Below the pieces are notes generated by a model. It saw nothing but the letters and a program-made list of their open reading frames with translations. It had not been told where the DNA came from and made no database searches. Positions 54,830 through 64,000 of a stretch of DNA of 64,000 nucleotides are shown here, piece after piece. The stretch comes from CATOSP01 sp965237775 (lineage in GTDB: Bacteria; Chloroflexota; Dehalococcoidia; Lucifugimonadales; UBA3495), in assembly GCA_965237775.1 (NCBI GenBank), contig OZ250155.1:4216001-4280000 (forward strand), written 5' to 3'. A program made the translations under genes and the position numbers. The first letter of the stretch is position 1; each line of letters starts with the position of its first letter.

Positions 54830-56230
54830 GTGCGAGTGGGGAAGACGGTAACACGAGGGGTGTTGGATGTTGAGGGGTTGAGGTCTGCGGTTGACGAGGA
54901 ATTGATCGATACGGTGATTCTGGCGTTTCCGGACCTGTATGGGCGGCTGCTGGGGAAGCGGCTGGATGCTTCGTTCTTCCTGACGGATGTGGCGGGCGGC
55001 ACTCATGCCTGCGACTACCTGTTCACGGTAGATATGGAGATGGAGCCTGTCACGGGATACAAGTTTTCGAACTGGGACCGCGGCTACGGGGATATGCACC
55101 TGGCGCCGGACCTGAGGACGATCCGGAAGCTGGCGTGGCTCGACCGCACTGCGCTGGTGATCTGCGATGCGGAAGTAGAGCCGGGGCATGAGCCGGTGGA
55201 AGTGGCGCCGCGTTCGATACTGCGTAAACAGCTGGAGCGGTTGCGCGCTCGGGGGTTCGATGCTATGGCGGGGTCTGAGCTGGAGTACTACCAGTTTCGG
55301 GTGTCGTACTCGGATGCGGCGCAGAGCGGGTATCGAGACTTGCGAGAGGTCGGGTGGTACATCGAGGACTACCACCTACTGCAGGGGGCGCGGACCGAGG
55401 ACTTGAACGGAGCGTTCCGCCGCCATCTCTCAGCATCCGGGGTGCCTGTGGAATCGACCAAGGGGGAGTTTGGCCGGGGGCAACATGAGCTGAACATCCG
55501 CTACGCGCGGATATTGGAGATGGCGGACCGGCACCTGGTGCTGAAGCAGGCCGTGAAAGAGATTTCGGACCAGCTTGGGTGTAGCGCCACCTTTATGGCG
55601 AAGCCGGACGCTGCACAGGCAGGTTCGGGTTCGCATCTACATGTGAGTTTGTGGAGGGTGAAGAACGGGGAGTTGACCAATGCGTTCGTAGGAGAAGGGG
55701 ATCTGGCCGGGGTTGCGTGCTCGGACGAGTTTCGCTGGTTCCTGGGCGGGTGGATGCGGTATGCGGCGGAGTTGATGGTCTGCTATGCGCCGACTGTGAA
55801 TTCGTACAAGCGGTTCGAGGCGGGAAGTTGGGCTCCAACAGCGCTGGCGTGGTCGCCAGACAACCGCACGGCGGGGTTCCGGGTTGTAGGCACAGGGCCA
55901 AGTCTGCGGATTGAGTGCAGGATTCCAGGAGCGGACGTGAATCCGTATCTCGCCTACTCGGCGGTTATCGCGTCTGGGTTGGCAGGCATTGAGGAACGGA
56001 TTGAGCCGCCGCCGGCATACCTGGGAGATGCTTACTCGGCGCCGGAAGAGGCGATGCTGCCGAGAAGTCTGGAGGAGGCGATCGGGAGTTTCGAGGGGAG
56101 CGAACTGGCGCGTTCGGCGTTCGGCGCGGATGTGGTAGCGCATTACGCACACTTCTTCTCCACCGAGGCGAACGCATACCGGCGAGCGGTGACGGATTGG
56201 GAGCGTGTGCGCTACTTCGAACGGATTTAA
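54830..56230 (+). CDS. Glutamine synthetase-family ligase (gamma-glutamylpolyamine synthetase-like)
   Basis: 466 aa, GTG start at 54830 with GGAGG 8 nt before it. N-terminal beta-grasp domain (IDTVILAFPDLYGRLLGKRL) and catalytic domain with GSELEYYQFR (metal-binding Glu), GQHELNIRY, the SGSHLHVSL loop, and RIECRIPGADVNPYLAY. This arrangement, lacking the adenylylation-loop features of GlnA, fits the PuuA-like branch that joins glutamate to amines such as putrescine or ethanolamine. The amine is unknown. It follows an IS701 relic and stands alone. Confidence 0.88.
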   Translation: MRVGKTVTRGVLDVEGLRSAVDEELIDTVILAFPDLYGRLLGKRLDASFFLTDVAGGTHACDYLFTVDMEMEPVTGYKFSNWDRGYGDMHLAPDLRTIRKLAWLDRTALVICDAEVEPGHEPVEVAPRSILRKQLERLRARGFDAMAGSELEYYQFRVSYSDAAQSGYRDLREVGWYIEDYHLLQGARTEDLNGAFRRHLSASGVPVESTKGEFGRGQHELNIRYARILEMADRHLVLKQAVKEISDQLGCSATFMAKPDAAQAGSGSHLHVSLWRVKNGELTNAFVGEGDLAGVACSDEFRWFLGGWMRYAAELMVCYAPTVNSYKRFEAGSWAPTALAWSPDNRTAGFRVVGTGPSLRIECRIPGADVNPYLAYSAVIASGLAGIEERIEPPPAYLGDAYSAPEEAMLPRSLEEAIGSFEGSELARSAFGADVVAHYAHFFSTEANAYRRAVTDWERVRYFERI

Positions 56231-56300
56231 GGGAAGTTTCCGCCGACGTCGGTTGCTACTCGGCCAAGGCGGTTGACGGGCTCTGCGCCCGGGGGTAGAC

Positions 56301-56714
56301 TCGTTCATCGCACCGGACCAGACCCGCCACGGACGGGTGTTGCCGCCAGCGCCCCAGGGCCGGATGCCCAGGGGACTGTCCGTCAGGGACCGGATGCGGC
56401 GGAAGCTGCGGACGAAACCTGGGCGTAAGCGCTACGCACAGCGGATGGAGACGGTGGAGCCAGTGTTCGGTCAAATGAAGCAGGGCCGGGGCTTCCGGCA
56501 GTTCCTGCTGAGGGGCCTGGAAAAGGTCAACTGGGAATGGCTGCTCATCTGCACCGGGCGCAACCTGCTCCATTTGTTCCGGTCTGGAGGCGAGTCGCCT
56601 GCCAGAAGGTTCACCAGCCACTTGGGCAAGATGGCATCGGCCATTGGTGCCTCTTCAACAGGCAAGCGATCGAGACATTCGCTAGGATCGGCAACCATAG
56701 TTGTCGCCAGCTAA
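56301..56714 (+). pseudogene. IS1182-family transposase, C-terminal fragment
   Basis: FIAPDQTRHGRVLP, LSVRDRMRRKLRTKPGRKRY, METVEPVFGQMKQGRGFRQF and LRGLEKVNWEWLLICTGRNL are the conserved end of IS1182 transposases. The rest is missing upstream. Confidence 0.85.
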
Positions 56715-56967
56715 TCCCGGTTGAATCCACGCCAGTCAAGCATTCCTCAGACAGGATGCTAGCGAGACGATTGTCCCCCTATAATTTCGGTGGAGAGACG
56801 CGGCGCCGATAAGGATGGATGATTTCGTCTGGTACTTGGTTATTTGGTGAGACGTCAATTCCCCGACTGAAAGAGGCAGCGGCCGACTCCCGGGCTTATC
56901 CGGGGCCACGATGCCGACTACTTATATCGGGACCTCCCAGCGAAAAGTTCGCAATTCAGTCCCTTTA
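56715..56967. other. Non-coding gap between two IS1182 relics
   Basis: About 250 bp, no feature seen. Confidence 0.4.
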
Positions 56968-58485
56968 GAGTTTGTCTCATAGACCGGTGGGCGAGCTGAC
57001 TAACACAGGTGTGGGAGCGATGGGCCTCAACAGAGCTCGGCCCATCCAGTTCCACCGGCCGCTTGTCGGTCCCCAGAAAGGTCGTCTGCCTCTCTTAGTT
57101 CCGCGGCGCAGTGGCCAACCCCCGTCTCATAAACCGGCGGAACCCCTGTCCTTCCTTGACCTGTCCGAACACCGGCTCCACCAGTACACCCCGCTTCTTC
57201 TACAGAGCTCGGCCTCGCTTTGTCAGCAGCTTGCGCTCCATCCTGTCCCTCGGGCTCAGTCCTTTTGGTATACGCCCTCGGGGACACCCCTTCTCCCGTA
57301 GCATCTTCCGCTGTTTCCAATCCTTGGTGGTGGCAATAAGGAGCTCAGGCATCTCCGGCCAGGAGCAAGCCCTGATGTTGGCCTCACTCCAGTACCCGGC
57401 ATCGGCCAGGCCCGCTTTTGGCCGGTCCTCTATGCCGGCTGCCGCCAGAGTATGCGCCATGGTTTGGAGCATCGGCTCCAGTTGCTGCACGTCATTGGCC
57501 TCTTGGGTCACTCCAACGGCTACTATGATCTGCCCCTCGCTCACCACCGCCTGGGCATTGTAGCCCTGCACGTACCCTTGCCTGGTCTTCATGATGCGGC
57601 TGTCCGGGTCGGTGGTATTAGCCTTCGCCTCTTCGGTAGGAAGTGGCTCTACCACCTTGGGCTTTCGCCCCCGCTGCTTTTTGCCTGTGGCCACTTCTTC
57701 TGCCCGCCGTTGCTCCACGTGCTCCTGGACAGCCCTGGCTACTGCTTCAGCCTCCCGATGCAGACGTTCCTTGGCTTCCTTCAGGCGCTTGAGCCGCTCC
57801 GTCCGTCCCCCCAGCCCTTCCGGTAGCCCATCCCCTCGCCGGTCGGGACCGTAATGGGCATCCTCTTCAGCATCCGCTGCCTTGGCCTCTGCCAACATGC
57901 GCTGCACTTCTTCCTCAATGGCTTGGTGGCTCCGGTTGGTGGCCAGAGCCGCGTTGGCTGCCGCCTTCGTCCTATCAAGAGCCACTACCCCCAGCTTCGC
58001 CAGACCCGCTTCATGGCATAGCCTCAGTACCTCTACAAAGAGCTCCTCGAGCGCCTCCTCGTGGAGCTCCTCGAGCGCCTAAAGCGACAGATGGTACGGA
58101 AGTCTGGCTGCTGGTTGGCCACCACCACCCGGAAACCTACATCTTCCTCGAGAGCACGGGCTATGCGCCTGGAACTGCGTAGACCCAGGCAGTAGGCGTA
58201 CAACAGGATGGCCACCATCATTCCCCGATCGTAGGCCGCCGCACCCCAGCCATCACTTCGGTAGGCTGCATAGAACTCCCTCAGATCCATCTGGCCTACT
58301 GCATCCACAATGAACCAGGCCAGGTGACCCTCGCTCAACCAATCCCTCATGGACGGCGGCATCAAGTAGCTCTGGTCTCGCTCGCAGCGCAAAAGGTTAT
58401 AAGCCATGGTATCGTGCCTGCCAGTTGTTTCTATCAGCTTACTGCTTCACCAACCCCCCGGGAAGAGGGTTTATGGGACACGCTC
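56968..58485 (-). mobile_element. IS1182-family element (about 1.5 kb)
   Basis: Imperfect inverted ends GAGTTTGTCTCATAGACC and GAGCGTGTCCCATAAACC (13 of 18 or so match). No clear target duplication. Confidence 0.65.
57095..58407 (-). pseudogene. IS1182-family transposase, frameshifted and with an amber codon
   Basis: N-terminus MAYNLLRCERDQSYLMPPSM with MDLREFYAAYRSDGWGAAAY and NQQPDFRTICRFRR is in one frame. Near 58080 a duplicated GCGCTCGAGGAGCTC segment shifts to a second frame with VVALDRTKAAANAAL, a coiled region, DPDSRIMKTRQGYVQGYNAQ (catalytic region) and AGLADAGYWSEANI. TAG at 57200-57202 follows LLTKRGRAL in place of the usual Tyr; KKRGVLVEPVFGQVKEG continues in frame. Inactive. Confidence 0.85.
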
Positions 58486-59598
58486 ATATATGTAAATTAA
58501 TTCTTTCCTGGGAAGGCCGTTGGCACCTGCCTCTCGTTGGTTAGTCGCCATTACTACCTGGGATGAGTCGGTATCCTCCCGGCGAACGGCCGGACTCTCG
58601 CTTATTTCCGGCTATATCCTGTCCATCTGACCGGGTCCATCTCATGGGAGACTCACCACAGTAGAAGAGATCGAATAAACCCTGGTACACGGCGCGGTAC
58701 ATGCGACCCCGTGTGAGTATCATTTCAGCTTATAGCAGGCACCGTCTCAGTATCAATCACGTGGACATTCCCTCCGCCATCAACCCCTTTTAGTTAGTCC
58801 CAATTACTCCCCTCTTGCCCCTCTTCAGCTACGATGCTTGTATCACAAACCGCTCCACTGTGGTCTATAAGGGCAGGGGGATTCCAAGGTGGTCCGGCAT
58901 AAATTGGTATACCTATTGGTATACGCCGCAGCGTGAGCAGGTGACCAATAACCGGCAATCCCCGTCCCTATCAACGACGATGGTCCGCCATGGCCCCTCC
59001 GCCTAGATGCCGAAGGATACGGCCTAAACTTCAAGGTTGACACCTCAGGTCCCAAGCGATGGGTCAGCGCGTCGCCATCAACGGGAAGCGCCAGGTCTGC
59101 GCCATTAAAAGCGAGTCGGCGCTGGAAATGACCGCGTAAACGCTGGACTGCCAGTAACCCTCGGATCAACCGTCCTACTCATTCGTTTCCCGCGACGGTT
59201 GGCCGCCGTGCGTTTCAGGCCAGATGCGGTTCCATGCGTTGCCTTCGTGATCCTAGCGGCGTGGCTTGCCGGACTATCCAGCACGCAGAAAACGGCGCAA
59301 ATCGCCTCCGCACACCTGCCCGGCGCCCCACGGCAACTGACCCAGCAGGTTACGTATATCATCCAACAAGAATTGCGGCGACTCGGGCTTTACAGGACCC
59401 CCGGCTTGTCGTAATCGCGGGTCTTGACATCGACGCTCATGGCGTTGACCATGCGTGGACTGGGCCCGGAATCATAGACGACATCTTAAGCATCATGCTG
59501 AAGTGCCATGGTGATCTTGAGGCGGTTCAAGGTGAACGTGCGCGCCCTGCTCGAACGCTCCCACAAGCGCGGCCCCACGGTGGAAGGAGACGCAATTG
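58486..59598. other. Non-coding region upstream of the FAD oxidoreductase
   Basis: About 1.1 kb. Short ORFs in several frames but no recognisable product. The one signal seen is a pair of TTGGTATAC sites at 58904 and 58916. Confidence 0.4.
58904..58924 (+). promoter_or_regulatory. GntR/FadR-type operator-like tandem sites
   Basis: TTGGTATACC followed by TATTGGTATACG: two TTGGTATAC units 12 bp apart. TGGTATACCA-like palindromes are typical for FCD-type GntR regulators of catabolic genes. No such regulator is in the window, and the nearest plus-strand gene starts 675 bp downstream. Confidence 0.3.
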
Positions 59599-60801
59599 AT
59601 GGTCATTCCAGAAAAACCCTTAAAAGTAGCCGTCATTGGCGCCGGCATCCTGGGCGCTGCCACCGCCTGGCGTCTGGCACAGCGCGGCGTGCACGTCGCC
59701 CTCATCGACAAGGACCAGCCTGGGCACGGCGCGTCGAGCCACAGCTTTGCATGGATCAATGCCGGGGCAAAAGAACCCATCGGATATCACAACCTGAACC
59801 GCCGCTCGCTGGAGATGTGGCCCCGCTTCGCCGCCGGCATCGGAGATCATGGGGACCCGGACAGCGTCGGCCTCCGATGGGGCGGCAAGGTTTCTTGGGC
59901 ATCCGACCCGGCGGCCGTTGAAGGGTTGGTGGCCCGGGTGCGGCAGCTCCAATCCTGGGGCTACCCGGCCCGTCTGATCGACGCCGGTGAGCTGAAGCGT
60001 CTGGAACCGGCGCTGGACGTTGGCCCGATGGCCGCTGCCGAGTACAGTCCCAACGAAGGCCAGGTGGAGCCTCAAATGGTGGTCGATGCCTGCTTGCGTC
60101 GGATTCGAGAAATAGGTTGTGAGATTTATGCCGACACGGAAGTTTATGGATTTGAGCAATATGAAGATGGCCGGATCCACGGCCTGGTCACCACCTCGGG
60201 CCCCAGGGACGTGGATGCAGTGGTCATCGCCGCGGGTACCGGGACCGCCCGCTTGGCGGCCCTAGCCGGCGTCAATGTGCCCCAAGCGGAAAGCCCCGGC
60301 GTGGTGATACGGACGAACCGGCTTCCCCCCCTGCTCCACAACGTGCCGGTGGTGTACGCGCCAGCCCTGAGCGATGGCCGCTCGAAGATTCATTTGCGAC
60401 AGTGCGCCGACGGCCGCATGATGATCGGCGAGGGCGACCAGGAGAGCCTCGCCGAAGACGACACCCAGGCCCACGCCGACGATCTGCTGGCGCGGGCCCT
60501 CCGCTATCTGCCGGGACTAGCCGGTGCGCGGGCGGTTCCGGTTCCGGTGGGTTGGCGTCCCATGCCCTTGGACGGCTACCCGGTGATGGGATTTGCGTCC
60601 GAGGCGCCCAACCTGTATGTGGCCCTCACCCACAGCGGCGTTACGCTGGCTCCGGCGTTGAGCCAGTTGGCCGCCCAGGAAATCTGCGATGGGATGTCGG
60701 CAGACGCAGTGCTGGGGCCCTATCGCCCGCAACGGTTTGCCGGCATGACGCCCGAGGAATTGGCGGCCGTCGCCCACCCCCGAGCCGCCAAAATCCGATA
60801 A
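59599..60801 (+). CDS. FAD-dependent oxidoreductase, DAO/DadA family
   Basis: About 400 aa; ATG 59599 is chosen because AAGGAG lies 9 nt upstream. VAVIGAGILGAATAWRLAQRG (residues 9-29) is the FAD-binding GxGxxG motif with E/D-type end at LIDKDQPG. SSHSFAWINAG follows, as in glycine/D-amino-acid oxidases. VVIAAGTGTARLAALAG is the second dinucleotide-fold motif, and GWRPMPLDGYPVMGFA the C-terminal FAD contact. It would oxidise an amine or amino acid; substrate unknown. Confidence 0.9.
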   Translation: MVIPEKPLKVAVIGAGILGAATAWRLAQRGVHVALIDKDQPGHGASSHSFAWINAGAKEPIGYHNLNRRSLEMWPRFAAGIGDHGDPDSVGLRWGGKVSWASDPAAVEGLVARVRQLQSWGYPARLIDAGELKRLEPALDVGPMAAAEYSPNEGQVEPQMVVDACLRRIREIGCEIYADTEVYGFEQYEDGRIHGLVTTSGPRDVDAVVIAAGTGTARLAALAGVNVPQAESPGVVIRTNRLPPLLHNVPVVYAPALSDGRSKIHLRQCADGRMMIGEGDQESLAEDDTQAHADDLLARALRYLPGLAGARAVPVPVGWRPMPLDGYPVMGFASEAPNLYVALTHSGVTLAPALSQLAAQEICDGMSADAVLGPYRPQRFAGMTPEELAAVAHPRAAKIR

Positions 60802-61122
60802 CCCTCGGAGCATCCCCTCCCCTTACTACGTCATCCAAAAATCTCAAGGTGGTGGTCCTGGACTGCACCGATACCGATGCCTCGCAGCTAGGGAGCCAGC
60901 CAGCATGTTGGTCTCCCGGCTGATCCGTAAGGATATCGACATTTCTATCCGACTACACACTCTCACCCTGTCGAGCATAACCCTTCCGTGACATCGGGCC
61001 CGGACTACAATACCCCCCAACTGCCAAGGGCCCTGCCTTTAACAGGATCGCCAAATTGATACCTTGGCGTTTGTATGTCAATTCTGTCGTATCAACTCCG
61101 GTAGTAATTGGAGGAGTGCGTG
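60802..61122. other. Intergenic region
   Basis: About 320 bp; nothing recognised beyond the ribosome-binding site GGAGGAG of the next gene. Confidence 0.45.
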
Positions 61123-62748
61123 ATGGCGAGCCTAGAGAGAGCTTTTGAGGAAATTGACCGGTTCGTGGAACATCGGACTGCGGAAGTCAACATGCCGGGA
61201 TTGGTCCTAGCGGTTACCGACCGGGAGAAGTCGCTCCGTGTGGTCCCCTTCGGCTATGCCGACTTGTCTTCCGGTAGGCTAATGCAACCCAGCTCGATGT
61301 TCGAGATAGGGTCTATCGGCAAGTCCTTCACCAACGTTGCGTTAATGCAACTTCGCGACGAGGGCCGCCTGCACTTACATGAGCCAGTGTCGCGCTACCT
61401 CCCGTGGTTTGAGGTACAGTCCGACTTCGGGCCCATCACCCCCCACCATCTGATGACCCACACCTCGGGCCTGGTCACCGGCACCGATGTTGCGCCCCAT
61501 GGTCTCTATGAATCCTGGGCCTTGCGGGGCAGCCGGACCGGCGCTCCCCCTGGAGAGTACTTCCGCTACTCGAATATCGGATACAAGACTTTGGGTTTCC
61601 TACTGGAGGAAGTGGATGGCAGGCCATATCAAGACGCTATTCAAAGGAGAGTACTCGACCCCCTGGGTATGCGCGATTCCCACCCAATCATCGGGTTCGA
61701 GACACGAAAGCGGGCGTCCATAGGTTACCGAAGCTTTTATGACGACCGGCCGGAGCATAGGGAGCACGGGCTCGTACCGGCCCTATGGACCGAGTACGGT
61801 GTGGGTGATGGTCGTCAGGCATCTACCGCTGAGGATATGGCCGTCTACTTGAGAATGTTCATGAACCTGGGCCATGGACCATCCGGCCGGATAATGTCTG
61901 AGGAGAGTTTTGGCCTAATGACCCAGAGGGTAATACCAACCCAGCAGTGGGGAGGCGCCTTCTACGGGTACGGGCTCACTTTGGCCGATGTCGAAGGCCA
62001 CGCCTACCTGGGCCACGGCGGCAGCACTCCCGGATTCGTGGCGGCCATGGTCGCCGACTTGGACGACGGGATCGGAGTCGTAGTCCTGGTCAACGGCTGC
62101 GTCGAGTCTTATGGCTCCATTGGGTTGGCGATGCACCTTCTCAGCCTGTTGCGGGCTGGAGTGCGCCAACAGGACATGCCGCCTCCGCCACCGGTTAGCG
62201 ACCCGGCCTCGGTGGGTAGTGCGGCGGATTACGCCGGTTCCTATGGCGGCGACGGGGACCCTTTGGTCCTCACGGCCCATGGCGGCCAATTGGCGCTGGA
62301 ATATCGCGGTCAGGATGTCGTTCTGCAACGGCGCGGCGAGGACAGCTTCTACGTGCCGCATCCAGATTTGGAGCATTTCCTGTTGGAGTTCGGGCGCGAT
62401 GGGAGACGGGTCGTGGAGGTTTTCCACGGTCCCAGGTGGTTTGTTGGCGAGGGCTATTCCGGCCCGAAGAGCTTCGACTACCCTCGTGAGTGGGAGAGCT
62501 TCCTCGGACACTACCGGGCTTACAATTTCGGCCTGACCAATTTCCGTATCGTGCTCCGGAAAGGCACCCTATTGTTGGTCTATCCAAACGGCGGTCACGA
62601 ACCCTTGGCCCCCTTGGGGAACGGCCTATTTCGGATCGGTGAAGACCCGCGCTCACCCGAAACGCTCCGTTTCGATGCGGTAGCGTCGGGCAGGGCGCTA
62701 CGCGCGAACTATTCCGGCTGTCCCTATTACCGCACCTACACCCTTTAG
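61123..62748 (+). CDS. Serine hydrolase, beta-lactamase class C / esterase family
   Basis: 541 aa from ATG 61123, with GGAGGAG 6 nt upstream (an in-frame start at 61108 is less likely). The catalytic SxxK is SIGK (Ser64, Lys67), the second motif YSNIGYK (Tyr of YxN), and GHGGSTPG plays the third (KTG-like HxG) motif. A C-terminal beta domain follows from about residue 370 (VLTAHGGQLALEYRGQDVVL, FYVPHPDLEHFLLEFGRDG). No signal peptide, so probably a cytoplasmic esterase/peptidase rather than an antibiotic lactamase. Confidence 0.9.
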   Translation: MASLERAFEEIDRFVEHRTAEVNMPGLVLAVTDREKSLRVVPFGYADLSSGRLMQPSSMFEIGSIGKSFTNVALMQLRDEGRLHLHEPVSRYLPWFEVQSDFGPITPHHLMTHTSGLVTGTDVAPHGLYESWALRGSRTGAPPGEYFRYSNIGYKTLGFLLEEVDGRPYQDAIQRRVLDPLGMRDSHPIIGFETRKRASIGYRSFYDDRPEHREHGLVPALWTEYGVGDGRQASTAEDMAVYLRMFMNLGHGPSGRIMSEESFGLMTQRVIPTQQWGGAFYGYGLTLADVEGHAYLGHGGSTPGFVAAMVADLDDGIGVVVLVNGCVESYGSIGLAMHLLSLLRAGVRQQDMPPPPPVSDPASVGSAADYAGSYGGDGDPLVLTAHGGQLALEYRGQDVVLQRRGEDSFYVPHPDLEHFLLEFGRDGRRVVEVFHGPRWFVGEGYSGPKSFDYPREWESFLGHYRAYNFGLTNFRIVLRKGTLLLVYPNGGHEPLAPLGNGLFRIGEDPRSPETLRFDAVASGRALRANYSGCPYYRTYTL

Positions 62749-63067
62749 AGTGGGGTGGACCTGGCTGATCGGCATCCCGGGCTCCGGTTGGGGGGTCGGC
62801 TGGCTCCTGGGACAGGTGTCTGGGGAGTGGTAAAATAATCGAAATTTGATTCCTGGGAATGGATGATCTAGCGATTGGAACGGGTGCGGTTTTGGTTGGG
62901 CAGTTTAAGTGGCAGTGGTTAATGCGCACCCTCGACCCCAAAAAAGTTTTAAGGCCGAAACTGCGGATTCTGTATCCATCGATATGGCGGCTACCCGGCC
63001 CGCCGACACATATTGAAGAATTCAGATAGAAGAATGCGGAAAGTCAGCAATTTAAGGAGCGCCCATC
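62749..63067. other. Intergenic region
   Basis: 319 bp without a gene. AAGGAG of the next gene lies at its right end. No terminator is evident after the hydrolase. Confidence 0.45.
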
Positions 63068-64000
63068 ATGGCAAATAAGATCCGCCTCGGGTTTGTAGGC
63101 GCGAACGTAAACTCGACCTGGGCCTCTCAGTCGCACTTCCCGGCGCTACTGGCCAGTCCGGACGTCGAGTTTACCGCAGTCTGCACCACCCGGCCCGAGA
63201 GCGCGGAAGAGGCTCGCCAAGCCTTCGGAGCGAAGCTCGCTTTCCATGATTTCCGGGCAATGGCAGCGTCGCCGGAGATCGACGCGGTGGCCGTGGTTGT
63301 CAGGGTGCCATCGCACTATGAGCCAACGAAGGCTGCCATCGAAGCTGGCAAGCACGTCTTCACCGAGTGGCCTTTGGGACGGAATACCGCCGAAGCCGAG
63401 GAACTTGCAGCCCTCGCCAGGGACAAGGGCGTGCAAACCGCGGTAGGTCTGCAATCGAGAGTTAGTCCCGCATTGCTATTTATCAAGGAACAAATTGAAG
63501 CGGGCTATGTGGGCGAGGTCATATCGTGTCATGTCACCACCATGCGCGAAGGGGCGTTGGCACGCCCTTCCAACGACACTTGGCAGCGCGATGCCAGCAT
63601 GGGCGCAAACACCCTGACCATCGCCAACGGACACGTCATTGACGCCCTGCGCTTCGTCCTTGGCAACTTCACCCGGGTGGCGTGCATGGTCAGCACCCAA
63701 GCAAAGCAGTGGTACGAAACCGATACCAAGCAGTTTGTTGAAGTCACATCCCCGGACAATGTGCGAGTCAGCGGACAGTTGGAAAGCGGTGCGGCGGCGG
63801 CGGTCCATGTTGGAGCCGTTCCCTGGGCCGGCAGCGGCTTTCGGATGGAGATCTACGGGCGGGGAGGCACGCTGGTCACTACGGGGAGGGTTTCGTCGCA
63901 GCGCGGCGAGATGCTACGGGTGCAGGGCGCGAGGGGAAGCCATGAGTTGCAGGACCTGGACATACCTGAGCGTTTCGTTTATGTCCCGTCCGACTTCCCA
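63068..64000 (+). CDS. Gfo/Idh/MocA-family oxidoreductase (partial, runs off the window)
   Basis: At least 311 residues. AAGGAG stands 8 nt before ATG 63068. N-terminal Rossmann fold: LGFVGANVNSTWASQSHFPA, VEFTAVCTTRPESAEEAR, AVAVVVRVPSHYEPTKAAIE, and the conserved GKHVFTEWPLG (EKP motif with Trp in place of Lys, as TEWPL in the dimeric-type members). C-terminal part has SMGANTLTIANGHVIDALRF, where His is the usual catalytic residue. Probably oxidises a sugar or polyol with NAD(P). The 3' end lies beyond the window. Confidence 0.88.
   Translation, partial: MANKIRLGFVGANVNSTWASQSHFPALLASPDVEFTAVCTTRPESAEEARQAFGAKLAFHDFRAMAASPEIDAVAVVVRVPSHYEPTKAAIEAGKHVFTEWPLGRNTAEAEELAALARDKGVQTAVGLQSRVSPALLFIKEQIEAGYVGEVISCHVTTMREGALARPSNDTWQRDASMGANTLTIANGHVIDALRFVLGNFTRVACMVSTQAKQWYETDTKQFVEVTSPDNVRVSGQLESGAAAAVHVGAVPWAGSGFRMEIYGRGGTLVTTGRVSSQRGEMLRVQGARGSHELQDLDIPERFVYVPSDFP

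Noticed and set aside
1863..57202. Genetic-code change with TAG read as an amino acid
   Set aside because: cobC, cobU, DUF5679, the globin and the GLUG gene all end at TAG, and the interrupted genes usually have other lesions. Kept only as a testable finding on recurrent ambers.
59199..59414. Small membrane protein upstream of the FAD oxidoreductase
   Set aside because: One hydrophobic stretch but no ribosome-binding site and competing ORFs on both strands.

Overview
The window is GC-rich and gene-dense DNA from an uncultured bacterium, most likely a Chloroflexota of the SAR202/Dehalococcoidia type. This is inferred, not proven. The pointers are a DUF5679 mini-protein, CaiB/BaiF and Gfo/Idh catabolic genes, a cobalamin nucleotide-loop operon, and large secreted LRR/FN3/GLUG and matrixin-like proteins. 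No rRNA or complete tRNA was found. The dominant feature is heavy invasion by insertion sequences (IS) combined with gene decay. I count five IS1380-family copies, two IS66, three IS5, four IS630 (one only a fragment), one ISAs1 plus solo ends, two IS1182, and IS701 and IS3 relics. Many ends and target duplications can be read exactly.

Layout. 1-4443: hsdM fragment, IS630 fragment, and a GH99-like secreted glycosidase gene broken by an amber codon and by IS1380 copy 1. 4806-10890: SDR, 3-oxoacid CoA-transferase subunits A and B, an IS66, a DCC-family protein, a BNR-repeat protein and an unknown gene. 10954-16533: HEPN/MNT toxin-antitoxin pair and the operon cobC-cobQ-cobU-pduX-ttuC. 17024-18627: frameshifted Thr/Pro-rich lipoprotein with an HExxH motif, followed by two IS1380 elements. 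22560-24369: membrane-anchored secreted protein and YihY. 24478-28239: two IS5 copies, one splitting a globin gene, then DUF5679. 28863-46560: an IS-riddled block. 47179-64000: a two-domain CaiB/BaiF gene (frameshifted), pseudogenes, an ABC exporter, a glutamine-synthetase-family ligase, IS1182 relics, an FAD oxidoreductase, a serine hydrolase and a Gfo/Idh/MocA oxidoreductase that runs off the end.

Removing the mobile DNA from 30884-44002 shows one ancestral minus-strand exoprotein locus: a matrixin-type metalloprotease, then (13 bp on) a TolB/PD40-type propeller, then an LRR-FN3-cadherin-like-GLUG lipoprotein. It is now cut by ISAs1 (itself carrying IS1380), IS1380, IS66, IS5 and IS630. Target duplications of 10, 4, 8 and 4 bp mark the breaks.

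The least expected signal is a set of short (about 19-25 bp) hairpin insertions that have landed inside transposase genes. One family has four copies, each ending in GGGCAGGCT and placed just before a CTG/TTG. Their stems covary between copies. A second family is of the CTTCGACAAGCTCAGG type. All are seen only in transposase open reading frames in this window and each causes a frameshift.
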